Source: Nocardioides marinisabuli (lineage in GTDB: Bacteria > Actinomycetota > Actinomycetes > Propionibacteriales > Nocardioidaceae). Taken from it: a DNA stretch of 64,000 bases. The notes beneath the pieces were generated by a model that searched no databases, was not told the DNA's origin, and saw only the letters and a program-made list of their open reading frames with translations. Below, in pieces: positions 27,814-37,018 of this stretch (position 1 is the stretch's first letter; the number at the start of each line of letters is the position of its first letter). Position numbers and translations under genes: made by a program. The stretch is taken from assembly GCF_013466785.1 (NCBI RefSeq), contig NZ_CP059163.1, positions 3,782,001 to 3,846,000 on the forward strand, read 5' to 3'.

Positions 27814-28677
27814 GTGCCCGACGTGCACACCACCCGTCTGCGCCAGGCCCGCTGGGCCGGCTGGGCCTCCGTGGTCGCCAACATCGGCATCGTGGTCACC
27901 GGTGGCGCGGTGCGCCTGACCGGCTCGGGGCTCGGCTGCCCGACCTGGCCGCGCTGCACCGACGAGTCGTTCACCCCCCACGGGGAGCTCGAGTTCCACT
28001 CGGCCATCGAGTTCGGCAACCGGCTGCTCACCTTCGTCCTCGTCGCCGTGGCCGTGCTGCTCTTCGTCGCGGCCCTGCGCACCCGGCGCCGCGAGCTGGT
28101 GCGGATCTCGGTCGTGCTCGGCCTGGGCATCCCCATGCAGGCGGTCATCGGCGGGATCACCGTCCTCACCGACCTGAACTCGTGGATCGTCTCGCTCCAC
28201 CTGCTGCTCTCGCTGCTGCTCGTCGCGATCTCCGTGCGCTTCCTGCAGGTCCTCGACCGGCCCGTGCCCCCCGCCCGGGGCCCGGGCGTCGCCCTGGCCT
28301 GGGGCGTGGTCGCCGCCGCCTGGGTGGTCTTCTACCTCGGCACCGTCGTCACCGGGGCCGGCCCGCACGCCGGCGACGCGAACACCGACCGCAACGGTCT
28401 CGACCCCGCCCAGTGGAGCCAGCTGCACGCCGACGCCGTCTTCCTGCTGCTCGGCCTGACCATCGGCCTGGTCGTGACCCTGCTGGTCCAGGGCGCCCCC
28501 CGCAAGGCGGTCCAGGCCGCCCTGGTGCTGCTCGGCGTCGAGCTCGCCCAGGGCGTGATCGGCTTCGTGCAGTACTTCACCGACCTGCCGGTCCTGCTGG
28601 TCGGCCTCCACCTCCTCGGCGCGGCGGTCCTCTCCGCCAGCGTCACCTGGACCCTCCTGCGCGTCCGCCACCCCTAG
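27814..28677 (+). CDS. ctaA: Haem A synthase CtaA
   Basis: Membrane enzyme of 287 residues that oxidises the C8 methyl of haem O to make haem A for cytochrome aa3 oxidase. Eight membrane helices in two four-helix halves are visible. The haem-ligand histidines lie in EFHSAIEFGNRLL and SLHLLLS of the first half and QLHADAV and GLHLLGAAVL of the second; the loop cysteine pair CPTWPRC is present. GTG 27814 with GGGAG 8 nt upstream is preferred; GTG 27805, overlapping the permease stop, is an alternative. Partner enzyme ctaB lies downstream, convergent, past a repeat cluster. Confidence 0.93.
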   Translation: MPDVHTTRLRQARWAGWASVVANIGIVVTGGAVRLTGSGLGCPTWPRCTDESFTPHGELEFHSAIEFGNRLLTFVLVAVAVLLFVAALRTRRRELVRISVVLGLGIPMQAVIGGITVLTDLNSWIVSLHLLLSLLLVAISVRFLQVLDRPVPPARGPGVALAWGVVAAAWVVFYLGTVVTGAGPHAGDANTDRNGLDPAQWSQLHADAVFLLLGLTIGLVVTLLVQGAPRKAVQAALVLLGVELAQGVIGFVQYFTDLPVLLVGLHLLGAAVLSASVTWTLLRVRHP

Positions 28678-28691
28678 CCCCACCGCCGTCG

Positions 28692-28781
28692 GAGCAGCGA
28701 GGGCGTCACCGTTGGTCGAGCAGCGAGGGCGTCACCGTTGGTCGAGCAGCGAGGGCGTCACCGTTGGTCGAGCAGCGAGGG
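28692..28781. repeat. 26-bp tandem repeat, 3.5 copies
   Basis: Unit beginning GAGCAGCGAGGGCGTCACCG; perfect copies at 28692-28717, 28718-28743 and 28744-28769, then a 12-bp partial copy that runs into the longer repeat. The first 12 bp of the unit equal the start of the 42-bp core described next. Confidence 0.9.
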
Positions 28782-28836
28782 CCGAAGGCTCGAGCGTCGC
28801 CGAGACCCCGCAACCCCACGACGTACGGCGAGCACG
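28761..28836 (+). repeat. 76-bp direct repeat, copy 1
   Basis: Identical over 76 bp to 28876-28951, with starts 115 bp apart. Its core (28766-28807) starts GGTCGAGCAGCGAGG and ends GAGACC, resembling dispersed extragenic repeats of Nocardioides genomes. Confidence 0.92.
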
Positions 28837-28875
28837 AGCCGACCCGTTCACACCAGCCGGCTCGGCGCACCACCG

Positions 28876-28951
28876 CCGTTGGTCGAGCAGCGAGGGCCGA
28901 AGGCTCGAGCGTCGCCGAGACCCCGCAACCCCACGACGTACGGCGAGCACG
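28876..28951 (+). repeat. 76-bp direct repeat, copy 2
   Basis: Perfect second copy of 28761-28836; core at 28881-28922. Confidence 0.92.
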
Positions 28952-28961
28952 GACCTCACCG

Positions 28962-29004
28962 GGTCTCTACGACGCTCGTCGCTGGCGCTCCTCCCTGCTC
29001 GACC
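28962..29004 (-). repeat. Inverted, diverged copy of the repeat core
   Basis: Read on the minus strand this segment starts GGTCGAGCAGGGAGG and ends GTAGAGACC, matching the 42-bp core with several substitutions. Together with copy 2 it gives a large imperfect inverted repeat. Confidence 0.8.
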
Positions 29005-29029
29005 GACGACCGCCGCGACCCGGCCGGTT

Positions 29030-29045
29030 CGAGCCGGCCGGCTCG
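29030..29045. terminator. Palindrome, possible bidirectional terminator
   Basis: Perfect 16-bp palindrome CGAGCCGGCCGGCTCG located 13 bp past the ctaB stop, between convergent ctaA and ctaB. There is no T-tract, as is common in actinobacteria. Confidence 0.35.
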
Positions 29046-29058
29046 GCGCCCGAGGGCG

Positions 29059-30021
29059 TCAGCCCAGGAGCAGGGGGTCGAGCGCGACGGCGACGAAGAG
29101 CAGCGAGAGGTAGAGGTTCGAGGAGTGGAAGAGGCGCATCGGCTGGATCGTGGCCAGGTCGTCCGCGGTCTTGGTGCGGCCCCACATGCGGTGCGCCTCG
29201 ACCAGGAAGACGGCGCCCAGGACCGCGGCCACGACCGGGTAGACCGGGCCGGTGCCGGCGACGGGCCACAGCAGGAGCGAGGTGGCGACCATCACCCACG
29301 AGTAGAGGACGATCTGGCGACCCACCTCGCGCGCCGGCGCCACCACGGGCAGCATCGGGACGTCGACGTTGGCGTAGTCCTCGCGGTAGCGCAGCGCCAG
29401 GGCCCAGGTGTGCGGGGGCGTCCAGAAGAAGACGACCATGAAGAGCACCACGGGCGTCCAGGCCAGCTCACCGGTGACAGCGGTCCAGCCGATCAGGGCC
29501 GGGAAGCAGCCGGCGAGGCCGCCCCACACGATGTTCTGGGTCGTGCGGCGCTTGAGCACCATCGTGTAGCCGAACACGTAGAAGGCCTCCGCCGCCACGG
29601 CCAGCAGCGCCGAGAGCGGGTTGACCCACACGTAGAGGACGACCACCGACAGCACGCCCAGCACCAGGCCGAAGACCAGCGCCGCGCGGGCGCTGACGAT
29701 GTGGCGGGGCAGGGCGCGGCGCCTGGTGCGGCGCATCTGCTCGTCGATGTCGCGGTCGTAGACGCAGTTGAACACCGAGGCCGAGCCGGCCGAGAACGTG
29801 CCGCCCACGACGGTGGCCACCACCAAGCCCAGCGGCGGCACGCCACGGGCGGCGAAGAACATCACCGGCACCGTGGTCAGCAGCAGCAGCTCGATGACCC
29901 GCGGCTTCGTCAGGCCGACGTACGCCGCCACCACGTCCCGGAACCGTGCGGGTCCGGGCCCGCCACTCGCCGTCGCGTCGTCGTGCAGGGCGTCAGCGGC
30001 CGACTGGCCGGCGTGGGTCAC
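29059..30021 (-). CDS. ctaB: Protohaem IX farnesyltransferase (haem O synthase)
   Basis: UbiA-family prenyltransferase of 320 residues that adds a farnesyl group to haem B, giving haem O. Nine membrane helices are predicted. Both Asp-rich metal/diphosphate motifs are present: NCVYDRDID near residue 84 and YREDYANVDVPMLPV near 212. Other conserved residues include LTKPRVIELLLLTT near residue 37. GTG 30021 has GAGGA 6-7 nt upstream; a TAGACT at 30070-30075 is a possible -10. It is divergent from tkt and convergent with ctaA, whose enzyme takes its product. Confidence 0.93.
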   Translation of the reverse strand: MTHAGQSAADALHDDATASGGPGPARFRDVVAAYVGLTKPRVIELLLLTTVPVMFFAARGVPPLGLVVATVVGGTFSAGSASVFNCVYDRDIDEQMRRTRRRALPRHIVSARAALVFGLVLGVLSVVVLYVWVNPLSALLAVAAEAFYVFGYTMVLKRRTTQNIVWGGLAGCFPALIGWTAVTGELAWTPVVLFMVVFFWTPPHTWALALRYREDYANVDVPMLPVVAPAREVGRQIVLYSWVMVATSLLLWPVAGTGPVYPVVAAVLGAVFLVEAHRMWGRTKTADDLATIQPMRLFHSSNLYLSLLFVAVALDPLLLG

Positions 30022-30173
30022 GAAGGGTCCTCGATGTGCAGACGGGTGAGGTGGGGAGGTGCGGATGAGAGTCTACTGCCCGTCATCGGTAGGCTCGGAA
30101 TCGCCTGGGCCCGGGCTCTGTTGCACCCCGTGGCACCTGAAAACGACTGTAGTTCCCCATCGGAAGGAACCCC

Positions 30174-32273
30174 GTGACCTCTCCCGCCTCCCTCGAGTGG
30201 ACCGACACCGACCAGCTCGCGGTGGACACCGCCCGCGTGCTGGCCATGGACTCGGTCGAGAAGGCCGGCAACGGGCACCCCGGCACGGCGATGAGCCTGG
30301 CGCCGGCGGCGTACCTGCTGTTCCAGAAGGTGATGCGCCACAACCCCGCCGACCCCGACTGGGCCGGTCGCGACCGGTTCGTGCTGTCGGCCGGGCACAG
30401 CTCCATCACCCTCTACACGCAGCTCTTCCTCGGCGGCTGGGGCCTGGAGATCGAGGACCTCCAGGCGCTGCGCCAGTGGGGCTCCAAGACCCCGGGCCAC
30501 CCCGAGCACGGCCACACCGCCGGCGTCGAGACCACCACCGGCCCGCTGGGCCAGGGCGTCGCCAACGCCGTGGGCATGGCGATGGCCGCCCGCCGCGAGC
30601 GCGGGCTGCTCGACCCCGCCGCCGGTGACGGCCCCTCGCTCTTCGACCACCGCGTCTTCGCCATCTGCAGCGACGGCGACATCGAGGAGGGCGTGAGCGC
30701 CGAGGCCTCCGCCCTCGCCGGCGTGCAGAACCTCGGCAACCTCACGGTGATCTACGACGCCAACCAGATCTCGATCGAGGACGACACCGACATCGCCCTG
30801 GCCGAGGACGTCGCGGCCCGCTACGAGGCCTACGGCTGGCACGTCCAGACCGTCGACTGGACCAACGGCGGCGACGAGTACGTCGAGGACGTCCACGAGC
30901 TGCACGCTGCGATCGAGGCCGCCGACGCGGTCACCGACCGCCCCAGCTTCATCGTCCTCAAGACGATCATCGCCTGGCCCGCCCCCAACGCCCAGAACAC
31001 CGGCGCCTCCCACGGCTCGGCGCTCGGCGCCGACGAGGTCGCGGCCACCAAGGAGGTCCTGGGCTTCGACCCCGAGAAGACCTTCGAGCTCAAGGACGGC
31101 GTCCTCGAGCACACCCGGGCCGCCGTCGAGCGCGGCAAGGCCGCGCAGGCCGCCTGGGACGACGAGTTCGCCCGCTGGGCCGCTGACAACGCCGAGGGCG
31201 CAGCCGCCTTCGAGCGGATGCGCACCCGCACCCTGCCCGAGGGCTGGGACGCCGACCTGCCGTCGTTCCCCGCCGGCAAGGACGTCGCCACCCGCAAGGC
31301 CTCCGGCGCCGTCATCAACGCGATCGCTGCGAAGGTGCCCGAGCTGTGGGGCGGCTCGGCCGACCTCGCCGGCTCCAACAACACCACCATCGAGGACGCG
31401 CCCTCCTTCATCCCGGCCGAGCGCTCGACCGACTCCTGGAAGGGCGACCCGTACGCCGGCCGCGTGCTGCACTTCGGCATCCGCGAGCACGCGATGGGCT
31501 CGATCATGAACGGCATCGCCCTGCACGGCGGCACCCGCGTCTTCGGCGGCACGTTCCTGACCTTCTCCGACTACATGCGCCCCGCGGTGCGCCTGGCCGC
31601 GCTGATGGGTCTGCCGGTCACCTACGTGTGGACCCACGACTCCATCGGTCTCGGTGAGGACGGCCCGACGCACCAGCCGGTCGAGCACGTCGCCGCGCTG
31701 CGCGCGATCCCGGGCCTCGACGTCGTCCGCCCGGCCGACGCCAACGAGGTCACGGCCGCCTGGGCGCACATCATGCGCACCACCGACCGGCCCGCCGGGC
31801 TGGCGCTCTCGCGCCAGAACCTCCCGGTCTTCCCCCGCGGCGAGGACGGCTACGCCGACACCTCCGAGGTCCACCGCGGCGGCTACGTGCTCATCGACGC
31901 CGAGGGCGGCGAGCCCGACGTGATCCTGGTGGGCACCGGCTCCGAGGTGCAGCTGGCCGTCGAGGCCCGCGCCATGCTGGCCGAGCAGGGCGTCCGCGCC
32001 CGCGTCGTGTCGATGCCGTGCCGCGAGTGGTTCGACGCGCAGGACGACTCCTACCGCCAGCGCGTGCTGCCCGCGACCGTCAAGGCCCGTGTGGCCGTCG
32101 AGGCCGGCATCGCCATGGGCTGGCGCGACGTCGTCGGCGACCAGGGCCGGATCGTGTCCATCGAGACCTACGGCGCCTCGGCCGAGTACTCCCGCATCTA
32201 CACCGAGTACGGCATCACGGCCCAGGCCGTCGCCGACGCGGCCCGGGACTCCCTGGCCGCCGCGGCCGGCTGA
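30174..32273 (+). CDS. tkt: Transketolase
   Basis: Thiamine diphosphate enzyme of 699 residues for the non-oxidative pentose phosphate pathway. The pyrophosphate domain has GNGHPGTAMSLAP, GPLGQGVANAVGMA and the Mg-binding ICSDGDIEEGVSAEA...YDANQISI; the pyrimidine domain has LHFGIREHAMGSIMNGIA with the catalytic glutamate and THDSIGLGEDGPTHQPVEH. Start GTG 30174 has a strong GGAAGGAA 4 nt upstream. First gene of the tkt-tal-pgi-pgl operon. Confidence 0.97.
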   Translation: MTSPASLEWTDTDQLAVDTARVLAMDSVEKAGNGHPGTAMSLAPAAYLLFQKVMRHNPADPDWAGRDRFVLSAGHSSITLYTQLFLGGWGLEIEDLQALRQWGSKTPGHPEHGHTAGVETTTGPLGQGVANAVGMAMAARRERGLLDPAAGDGPSLFDHRVFAICSDGDIEEGVSAEASALAGVQNLGNLTVIYDANQISIEDDTDIALAEDVAARYEAYGWHVQTVDWTNGGDEYVEDVHELHAAIEAADAVTDRPSFIVLKTIIAWPAPNAQNTGASHGSALGADEVAATKEVLGFDPEKTFELKDGVLEHTRAAVERGKAAQAAWDDEFARWAADNAEGAAAFERMRTRTLPEGWDADLPSFPAGKDVATRKASGAVINAIAAKVPELWGGSADLAGSNNTTIEDAPSFIPAERSTDSWKGDPYAGRVLHFGIREHAMGSIMNGIALHGGTRVFGGTFLTFSDYMRPAVRLAALMGLPVTYVWTHDSIGLGEDGPTHQPVEHVAALRAIPGLDVVRPADANEVTAAWAHIMRTTDRPAGLALSRQNLPVFPRGEDGYADTSEVHRGGYVLIDAEGGEPDVILVGTGSEVQLAVEARAMLAEQGVRARVVSMPCREWFDAQDDSYRQRVLPATVKARVAVEAGIAMGWRDVVGDQGRIVSIETYGASAEYSRIYTEYGITAQAVADAARDSLAAAAG

Positions 32274-32321
32274 GCCCGACGTCGTACGCACCCCAGACCA
32301 GCACCCGCACCAGGAGGAACC

Positions 32322-33428
32322 ATGAGTGAGAACCTGAAGGCCCTGTCCGACGCCGGTGTGTCCATCTGGCTCGACGACCTGTCGCGCGAGCGGATCGAGA
32401 CCGGCAACCTCGCCGAGCTCGTCGCCGCCAAGCACGTCGTCGGCGTCACCACCAACCCGACGATCTTCGCCGGCGCCATCGCCGACGGCGAGCGCTACAA
32501 CGAGCAGCTGCGCCAGCTGGTCGCCGACGGCAAGGGCGTCGACGAGGTGATCTTCGAGCTCACCACCGAGGACGTCCGCAACGCCTGCGACGTGCTCGAG
32601 CCGGTGACCCGCTCGACCGCGCACGACGGCAAGGTCTCGATCGAGGTCGAGCCCGACCTGGCCAACGACACCGAGGGCACCATGGCCTCGGCGCGTGCGC
32701 TGTGGAAGGCCGTGGACCGCCCCAACGTGCTGATCAAGATCCCGGCGACCCTCGAGGGTCTGCCGGCCATCACGACGGCGATCTCGGAGGGCATCAGCGT
32801 CAACGTCACGCTGATCTTCGGCATCACCCGCTACCAGGACGTGATGGACGCCTACCTCTCCGGCCTGGAGAAGGCGCACGAGGCCGGCGTCGACCTGTCG
32901 ACGATCGACTCGGTGGCCTCCTTCTTCGTCTCGCGCGTCGACTCCGAGGTCGACGCCCGCCTGGAGAAGATCGGCACCGACGAGGCGCTCGAGCTGCGCG
33001 GCAAGGCCGCGGTGGCCAACGCCCGCCTCGCCTACGCGGCGTACGAGGAGGTCATGGCCTCCGACCGCTGGAAGCGGCTGGCCGAGGCGGGCGCCAACCC
33101 GCAGCGGCCGCTGTGGGCCTCGACGGGCGTCAAGAACCCCGACTACTCCGACACCATGTACGTCACCGACCTCGTGGTCGCCGACACCGTCAACACGATG
33201 CCGGAGAAGACGCTCGAGGCCGTCGCCGACCACGGCGACGTCCAGGGCGACAAGGTGACCGGCACCGGCGACGAGGCCGGTGCGCTGATCGAGCGCATCC
33301 GTGAGGTCGGCGTCGACTGGAACGAGGTCATCGAGGTCCTCGAGACCGAGGGCGTCGACAAGTTCAAGAAGTCCTGGACCGAGCTCGTCGAGACCGTGCA
33401 GGGTCAGATGGAGAAGGCCGGGGCATGA
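32322..33428 (+). CDS. tal: Transaldolase
   Basis: Transaldolase of 368 residues, longer class typical of actinobacteria. The Schiff-base lysine is Lys139 in [21 protein letters not shown] and GVTTNPTIF near the start are family hallmarks. ATG 32322 has AGGAGGAA 2 nt upstream. Stop overlaps pgi (ATGA). Works with transketolase on sedoheptulose 7-phosphate and glyceraldehyde 3-phosphate. Confidence 0.96.
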   Translation: MSENLKALSDAGVSIWLDDLSRERIETGNLAELVAAKHVVGVTTNPTIFAGAIADGERYNEQLRQLVADGKGVDEVIFELTTEDVRNACDVLEPVTRSTAHDGKVSIEVEPDLANDTEGTMASARALWKAVDRPNVLIKIPATLEGLPAITTAISEGISVNVTLIFGITRYQDVMDAYLSGLEKAHEAGVDLSTIDSVASFFVSRVDSEVDARLEKIGTDEALELRGKAAVANARLAYAAYEEVMASDRWKRLAEAGANPQRPLWASTGVKNPDYSDTMYVTDLVVADTVNTMPEKTLEAVADHGDVQGDKVTGTGDEAGALIERIREVGVDWNEVIEVLETEGVDKFKKSWTELVETVQGQMEKAGA

Positions 33429-35098
33429 GCTCGACGGCGTCCCACGACCCGCGCTCGACGGATGCCTGGGCCCGCCTGGCGGCGCACGCCACCGGGTTCG
33501 ACCCGGACCTGCGGGCGTGGTTCGCCGACGACCCCGAGCGGGCCGGCCGGCTGACGCACGCGCTGGCCGACCTGCACGTCGACCTGTCGAAGAACCTCGT
33601 CGACGAGACGGTGCTCGAGCAGCTGCTCGCCCTCGCCGAGCAGACCGGCGTCGCGGAGCGGCGCGACGCGATGCTGGCCGGGGAGCGGGTCAACGTCACC
33701 GAGGACCGCGCGGTGCTGCACACGGCGCTGCGCCTGCCTCGCGACGCACAGCTGGTCGTCGACGGCCAGGACGTCGTCGCCGACGTCCACGAGGTGCTCG
33801 ACCGGGTGTACGCCTTCGCCGAGAAGGTGCGCTCCGGCGAGTGGGTGGGTGCGACCGGTGAGCCGGTGCGCACCGTGGTCAACATCGGCATCGGCGGGTC
33901 CGACCTGGGTCCGGTGATGGCGTACGAGGCGCTCAAGCCCTACGTGCACGAGCGCGTCGAGTGCCGCTTCATCAGCAACATCGACCCCAGCGACGCCGCG
34001 CTCACCCTCGAGGGGCTCGACCCGGCCACCACGCTGTTCGTCGTGTCCAGCAAGACCTTCGGCACCCTCGAGACCCTCACCAACGCCCGGCTGTGCAAGG
34101 CCTGGCTGCTCGAGGGCCTGGGTGACGACGTCGACGCCTCCGACGCCGTGGCCCGCCACTTCGTCGCCGTCTCGACCGCGCTCGACAAGGTCGCCGACTT
34201 CGGCATCGACCCCGACAACGCCTTCGGGTTCTGGGACTGGGTCGGCGGTCGCTACTCGCTCGACTCCGCCATCGGCACCTCGCTCGCGGTCGCGATCGGA
34301 CCCGAGCGGTTCGCCGAGCTGCTGGCGGGCATGCACGCGGTCGACGAGCACTTCCGCACCGCCGAGCCGGCCGCCAACGTCCCGCTCCTGATGGGGCTGC
34401 TGAACATCTGGTACACCAGCTTCCTCGGCGCCGAGACCCACGCCGTGCTGCCCTACGCCCAGCTGCTGCACCGCTTCCCGGCGTACCTGCAGCAGCTGAC
34501 GATGGAGTCCAACGGCAAGGGGGTGCGCTGGGACGGCACCCCGGTCACGACCGGCACCGGTGAGGTGTTCTGGGGCGAGCCCGGCACCAACGGCCAGCAC
34601 GCCTTCTACCAGCTCATCCACCAGGGCACCCGGCTGGTGCCGGCCGACTTCATCGCGGTCGCGACGCCCGCCCACCCGCTGCGCGACGGGGAGCAGGACG
34701 TCCACGAGCTGTTCCTGGCCAACTTCTTCGCCCAGACCCGCGCGCTGGCCTTCGGCAAGACCGCCGACGAGGTGCGAGCCGAGGGCACCGAGGAGTCGGT
34801 GGTGCCGGCCCGCGTCTTCGACGGCAACCGGCCGACCACCTCGATCATGGCCCCGGCGCTGACGCCCTCGGTGCTGGGCCAGCTGGTCGCGCTCTACGAG
34901 CACATCACCTTCACCCAGGGCGTGGTGTGGGGCATCGACAGCTTCGACCAGTGGGGCGTCGAGCTGGGCAAGCAGCTGGCCCAGGAGGTCGGCCCCGCCG
35001 TCGCCGGCGACGCCGACGCACTGGCCGGGCAGGACCCCTCCACCCGCTCGTTGATCGAGTACTACCGCGCCCACCGGCGCACGGACGGAGCCGGATGA
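33425..35098 (+). CDS. pgi: Glucose-6-phosphate isomerase
   Basis: Phosphoglucose isomerase of 557 residues. SIS domains are visible with [14 protein letters not shown] near residue 205; signatures [20 protein letters not shown] (catalytic Glu/His region) and [14 protein letters not shown] near the end are intact. ATG overlaps the tal stop and its own stop overlaps pgl (ATGA). In many actinobacteria zwf and opcA lie between here and pgl; here they do not. Confidence 0.96.
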   Translation: MSSTASHDPRSTDAWARLAAHATGFDPDLRAWFADDPERAGRLTHALADLHVDLSKNLVDETVLEQLLALAEQTGVAERRDAMLAGERVNVTEDRAVLHTALRLPRDAQLVVDGQDVVADVHEVLDRVYAFAEKVRSGEWVGATGEPVRTVVNIGIGGSDLGPVMAYEALKPYVHERVECRFISNIDPSDAALTLEGLDPATTLFVVSSKTFGTLETLTNARLCKAWLLEGLGDDVDASDAVARHFVAVSTALDKVADFGIDPDNAFGFWDWVGGRYSLDSAIGTSLAVAIGPERFAELLAGMHAVDEHFRTAEPAANVPLLMGLLNIWYTSFLGAETHAVLPYAQLLHRFPAYLQQLTMESNGKGVRWDGTPVTTGTGEVFWGEPGTNGQHAFYQLIHQGTRLVPADFIAVATPAHPLRDGEQDVHELFLANFFAQTRALAFGKTADEVRAEGTEESVVPARVFDGNRPTTSIMAPALTPSVLGQLVALYEHITFTQGVVWGIDSFDQWGVELGKQLAQEVGPAVAGDADALAGQDPSTRSLIEYYRAHRRTDGAG

Positions 35099-35826
35099 CC
35101 ACCGAAGCGCTGATCGAGGTCCACGACGACGCGGCGGCCCTGGCGACCGCGGTGGCCGGCGAGCTGCTGGCGCGCCTGGCCGACGCCCAGAGCGCCGACC
35201 GGGTGCCGCACGTCGTGCTGACCGGCGGCACCATCGCCGACGCCGTGCACGCCGAGCTGGCGCGGCTCGGCGCCGCCAGCGACGTCGACTGGACGCGCGT
35301 GGCGCTGTGGTGGGGCGACGAGCGGTTCGTGGCCGCCGGCTCCGAGGACCGCAACGCCGGCCAGGCGCGTGCAGCGTTCATCGACGCCCTCGGCGTACCG
35401 GCCGAGCACGTGCACGAGGTCCCCTCCACCGACGACGTCGCGACCGCCGAGGAGGCCGCCGAGCGGTACGCCGACGCGCTGGCCGAGCACGGTGCCGACG
35501 GCTTCGAGGTGCTGATGCTCGGCGTGGGCCCCGACGGGCACGTCGCCTCGCTGTTCCCCGGCTTCCCCCAGCTCGACGAGCAGGAGCGGTCGGTCGTCGC
35601 GGTGCACGACTCCCCCAAGCCGCCGCCCGACCGGGTCACCCTGACCTTCCCGACCCTGGCCCGGGCCCGCAGCACCTGGTTCCTGGTCAGCGGCGAGGGC
35701 AAGGCCGAGGCCGTCGCCCGCGCCCTCTCCCCCGCCGCCACGCCCGCGGAGACCCCCGCCAGCGTGCCCCGGGGCCGCGAGGAGACCACCTGGTTCCTCG
35801 ACCGCCCCGCCGCCTCCCACCTCTGA
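35095..35826 (+). CDS. pgl: 6-phosphogluconolactonase
   Basis: DevB-type lactonase of 243 residues that hydrolyses 6-phosphogluconolactone. Conserved segments are [10 protein letters not shown] near residue 40, [14 protein letters not shown] near 66, and [17 protein letters not shown] near 140 with the catalytic His. ATG 35095 overlaps the pgi stop. The enzyme that makes its substrate (Zwf) is not encoded in this operon, which is unusual. Confidence 0.94.
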   Translation: MTTEALIEVHDDAAALATAVAGELLARLADAQSADRVPHVVLTGGTIADAVHAELARLGAASDVDWTRVALWWGDERFVAAGSEDRNAGQARAAFIDALGVPAEHVHEVPSTDDVATAEEAAERYADALAEHGADGFEVLMLGVGPDGHVASLFPGFPQLDEQERSVVAVHDSPKPPPDRVTLTFPTLARARSTWFLVSGEGKAEAVARALSPAATPAETPASVPRGREETTWFLDRPAASHL

Positions 35827-35831
35827 CCCGA

Positions 35832-35917
35832 CCCGGCGCCACTTCCCCGCCGACCCGGCGCCACTTCCCCGCCGAGCCGGCGCCAGTTCCTCGCCGAGTC
35901 GGCGGCAGTTCCCTCGG
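35832..35917 (+). repeat. 22-bp tandem array, left arm
   Basis: Units at 35832-35853, 35854-35875 and 35876-35897 (core CGGCGCCACTTCCCCGCCGA) and a degenerate fourth at 35898-35917. The array begins 5 bp after the pgl stop and is the mirror image of the array at 36941-37014. Confidence 0.9.
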
Positions 35918-35976
35918 TTGTCCACAGCTCACCGCCACCCATGTCTGGGCCAGGGCCGCGCGGGCACAACGGGTGC

Positions 35977-36936
35977 ATGGATCTCACTCATGCCCTCATG
36001 CTCGGTCAGCTGCCCAGCGACTTCCCGCTCCCGCTGGACCGACCGTTCACCCACCAGACCGCCCGAGAGGTCGGGCTGCGACCGAACCAGCTCACTGCCC
36101 TCGTCACCGCAGGCGCCCTGAGTCGCCCGCTCCGTGGCGTGTACGTCGCTGCGACCACGCCCGACTCGACGTGCCTGCGGTTGGCCTGCTTGCGGCTCGT
36201 GATCCCGGCCGACTCCGTGGTGTGCGACCGCCACGCCGGGTGGCTGCACGGTGCCGAGATGGTGCTGGCACCGGGTGAGCACTTGCAGGTGATGCCGCTG
36301 ACGATCTTCCGCAGGCGCGGGCACGGTCGGCTGCGCAACGGACTGGTCGATGGTGGCGAACGCAGCCTTCTAGCCTCCGACGTGGTCGAGATGGAGGGGG
36401 TGAAGGTCACGTCCCCGCTGCGGACGGCGCTCGACCTCGGGCGCGTGAGATGGCCCGAGCGGGCTATCGCGGGACTCGACGCCATGCTCCGGCTCGGTGC
36501 CTTCGAGCGGGACGAGCTGCTGGCGCACGTACACCGGTTCACCGGCGCCCGATGGGTCCGCACCCTGCGCGCGGTGGCTCCGCTGGCCGACGGGCGCTCC
36601 GAGTCGCCAGGCGAGTCGGTGCTACGTCTGCGACTCGTCGAGCGACGCATCCCGGTCGAGCCACAGGTGGAGGTCTGGGAGGCTGGACGATTCGTGGCGC
36701 GGCTCGACCTCGCGGACCCCGACAGCCGCTTCGGCGCTGAGTACGACGGCGAGGAGTGGCACTCCTCCCCCGAGCAGCGCGCGCACGACCGGGCTCGGCG
36801 TACTGACGCGGACGAGCAGGGCTGGACGATCGCCGTCTTCCGCAGGGAGAACGTCTTCGGACCCTTGGCCGACGTGGACCGGCTCGCTGCCCAGGCCTAT
36901 GCAAGAGCCAGGTCGCGCCAAGGCCTGCCGACGTGA
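35977..36936 (+). CDS. AbiEi antitoxin-like / DUF559 nuclease-like protein
   Basis: Protein of 319 residues. The first 180 residues look like the AbiEi-type antitoxin family: a helix-turn-helix start (TAREVGLRPNQLTALVTAGALSRPLRGVYV) and a second domain (SPLRTALDLGR, WPERAIAGLDAML). The last 90 resemble DUF559/Vsr-type PD-(D/E)XK folds (ARLDLADPDSRFGAEYDG, then WH, RRTDADEQGWTIAVFRRENV). No toxin partner adjoins it, so a toxin-antitoxin role is unsupported. Start ATG 35977 gives the usual family beginning; ATG 35941 is possible. It lies between two inverted 22-bp arrays inside an otherwise conserved gene order and is less GC-extreme than its neighbours, suggesting insertion. Confidence 0.75.
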   Translation: MDLTHALMLGQLPSDFPLPLDRPFTHQTAREVGLRPNQLTALVTAGALSRPLRGVYVAATTPDSTCLRLACLRLVIPADSVVCDRHAGWLHGAEMVLAPGEHLQVMPLTIFRRRGHGRLRNGLVDGGERSLLASDVVEMEGVKVTSPLRTALDLGRVRWPERAIAGLDAMLRLGAFERDELLAHVHRFTGARWVRTLRAVAPLADGRSESPGESVLRLRLVERRIPVEPQVEVWEAGRFVARLDLADPDSRFGAEYDGEEWHSSPEQRAHDRARRTDADEQGWTIAVFRRENVFGPLADVDRLAAQAYARARSRQGLPT

Positions 36937-36940
36937 ACCA

Positions 36941-37014
36941 GCGCCGGCTCGGCGAGGAAGTGGCGCCGGGTCGGCGAGGAAGTGGCGCCGGCTCGGCGAG
37001 GAACTGGCGCCGGG
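36941..37014 (-). repeat. 22-bp tandem array, right arm (inverted)
   Basis: Units at 36949-36970, 36971-36992 and 36993-37014, with a partial unit at 36941-36948; each is the reverse complement of the left-arm unit with one or two changes. It ends 4 bp before the rbpA stop codon. Confidence 0.9.
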
Positions 37015-37018
37015 TCGG

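Larger units (their letters stand above)
28678..29058. other. Repeat-filled intergenic region between ctaA and ctaB
   Basis: This 381-bp region between two convergent genes contains no gene. It is almost filled by a tandem 26-bp repeat, a perfect 76-bp duplication, an inverted copy of the repeat core and a palindrome. All short open frames in it are repeat-derived. Confidence 0.85.

Noticed and set aside
28692..28951. CRISPR-like array
   Set aside because: Units are head-to-tail without unique spacers, one is duplicated with its flank, another is inverted, and no cas genes are present.
35832..35917. CRISPR or iteron origin
   Set aside because: The 22-bp units abut without spacers and no replication or cas gene adjoins; the mirror array on the far side of the gene fits a repeat element better.
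35977..36936. A complete toxin-antitoxin system
   Set aside because: Only an AbiEi-like domain is seen; no AbiEii-type nucleotidyltransferase toxin gene lies beside it.
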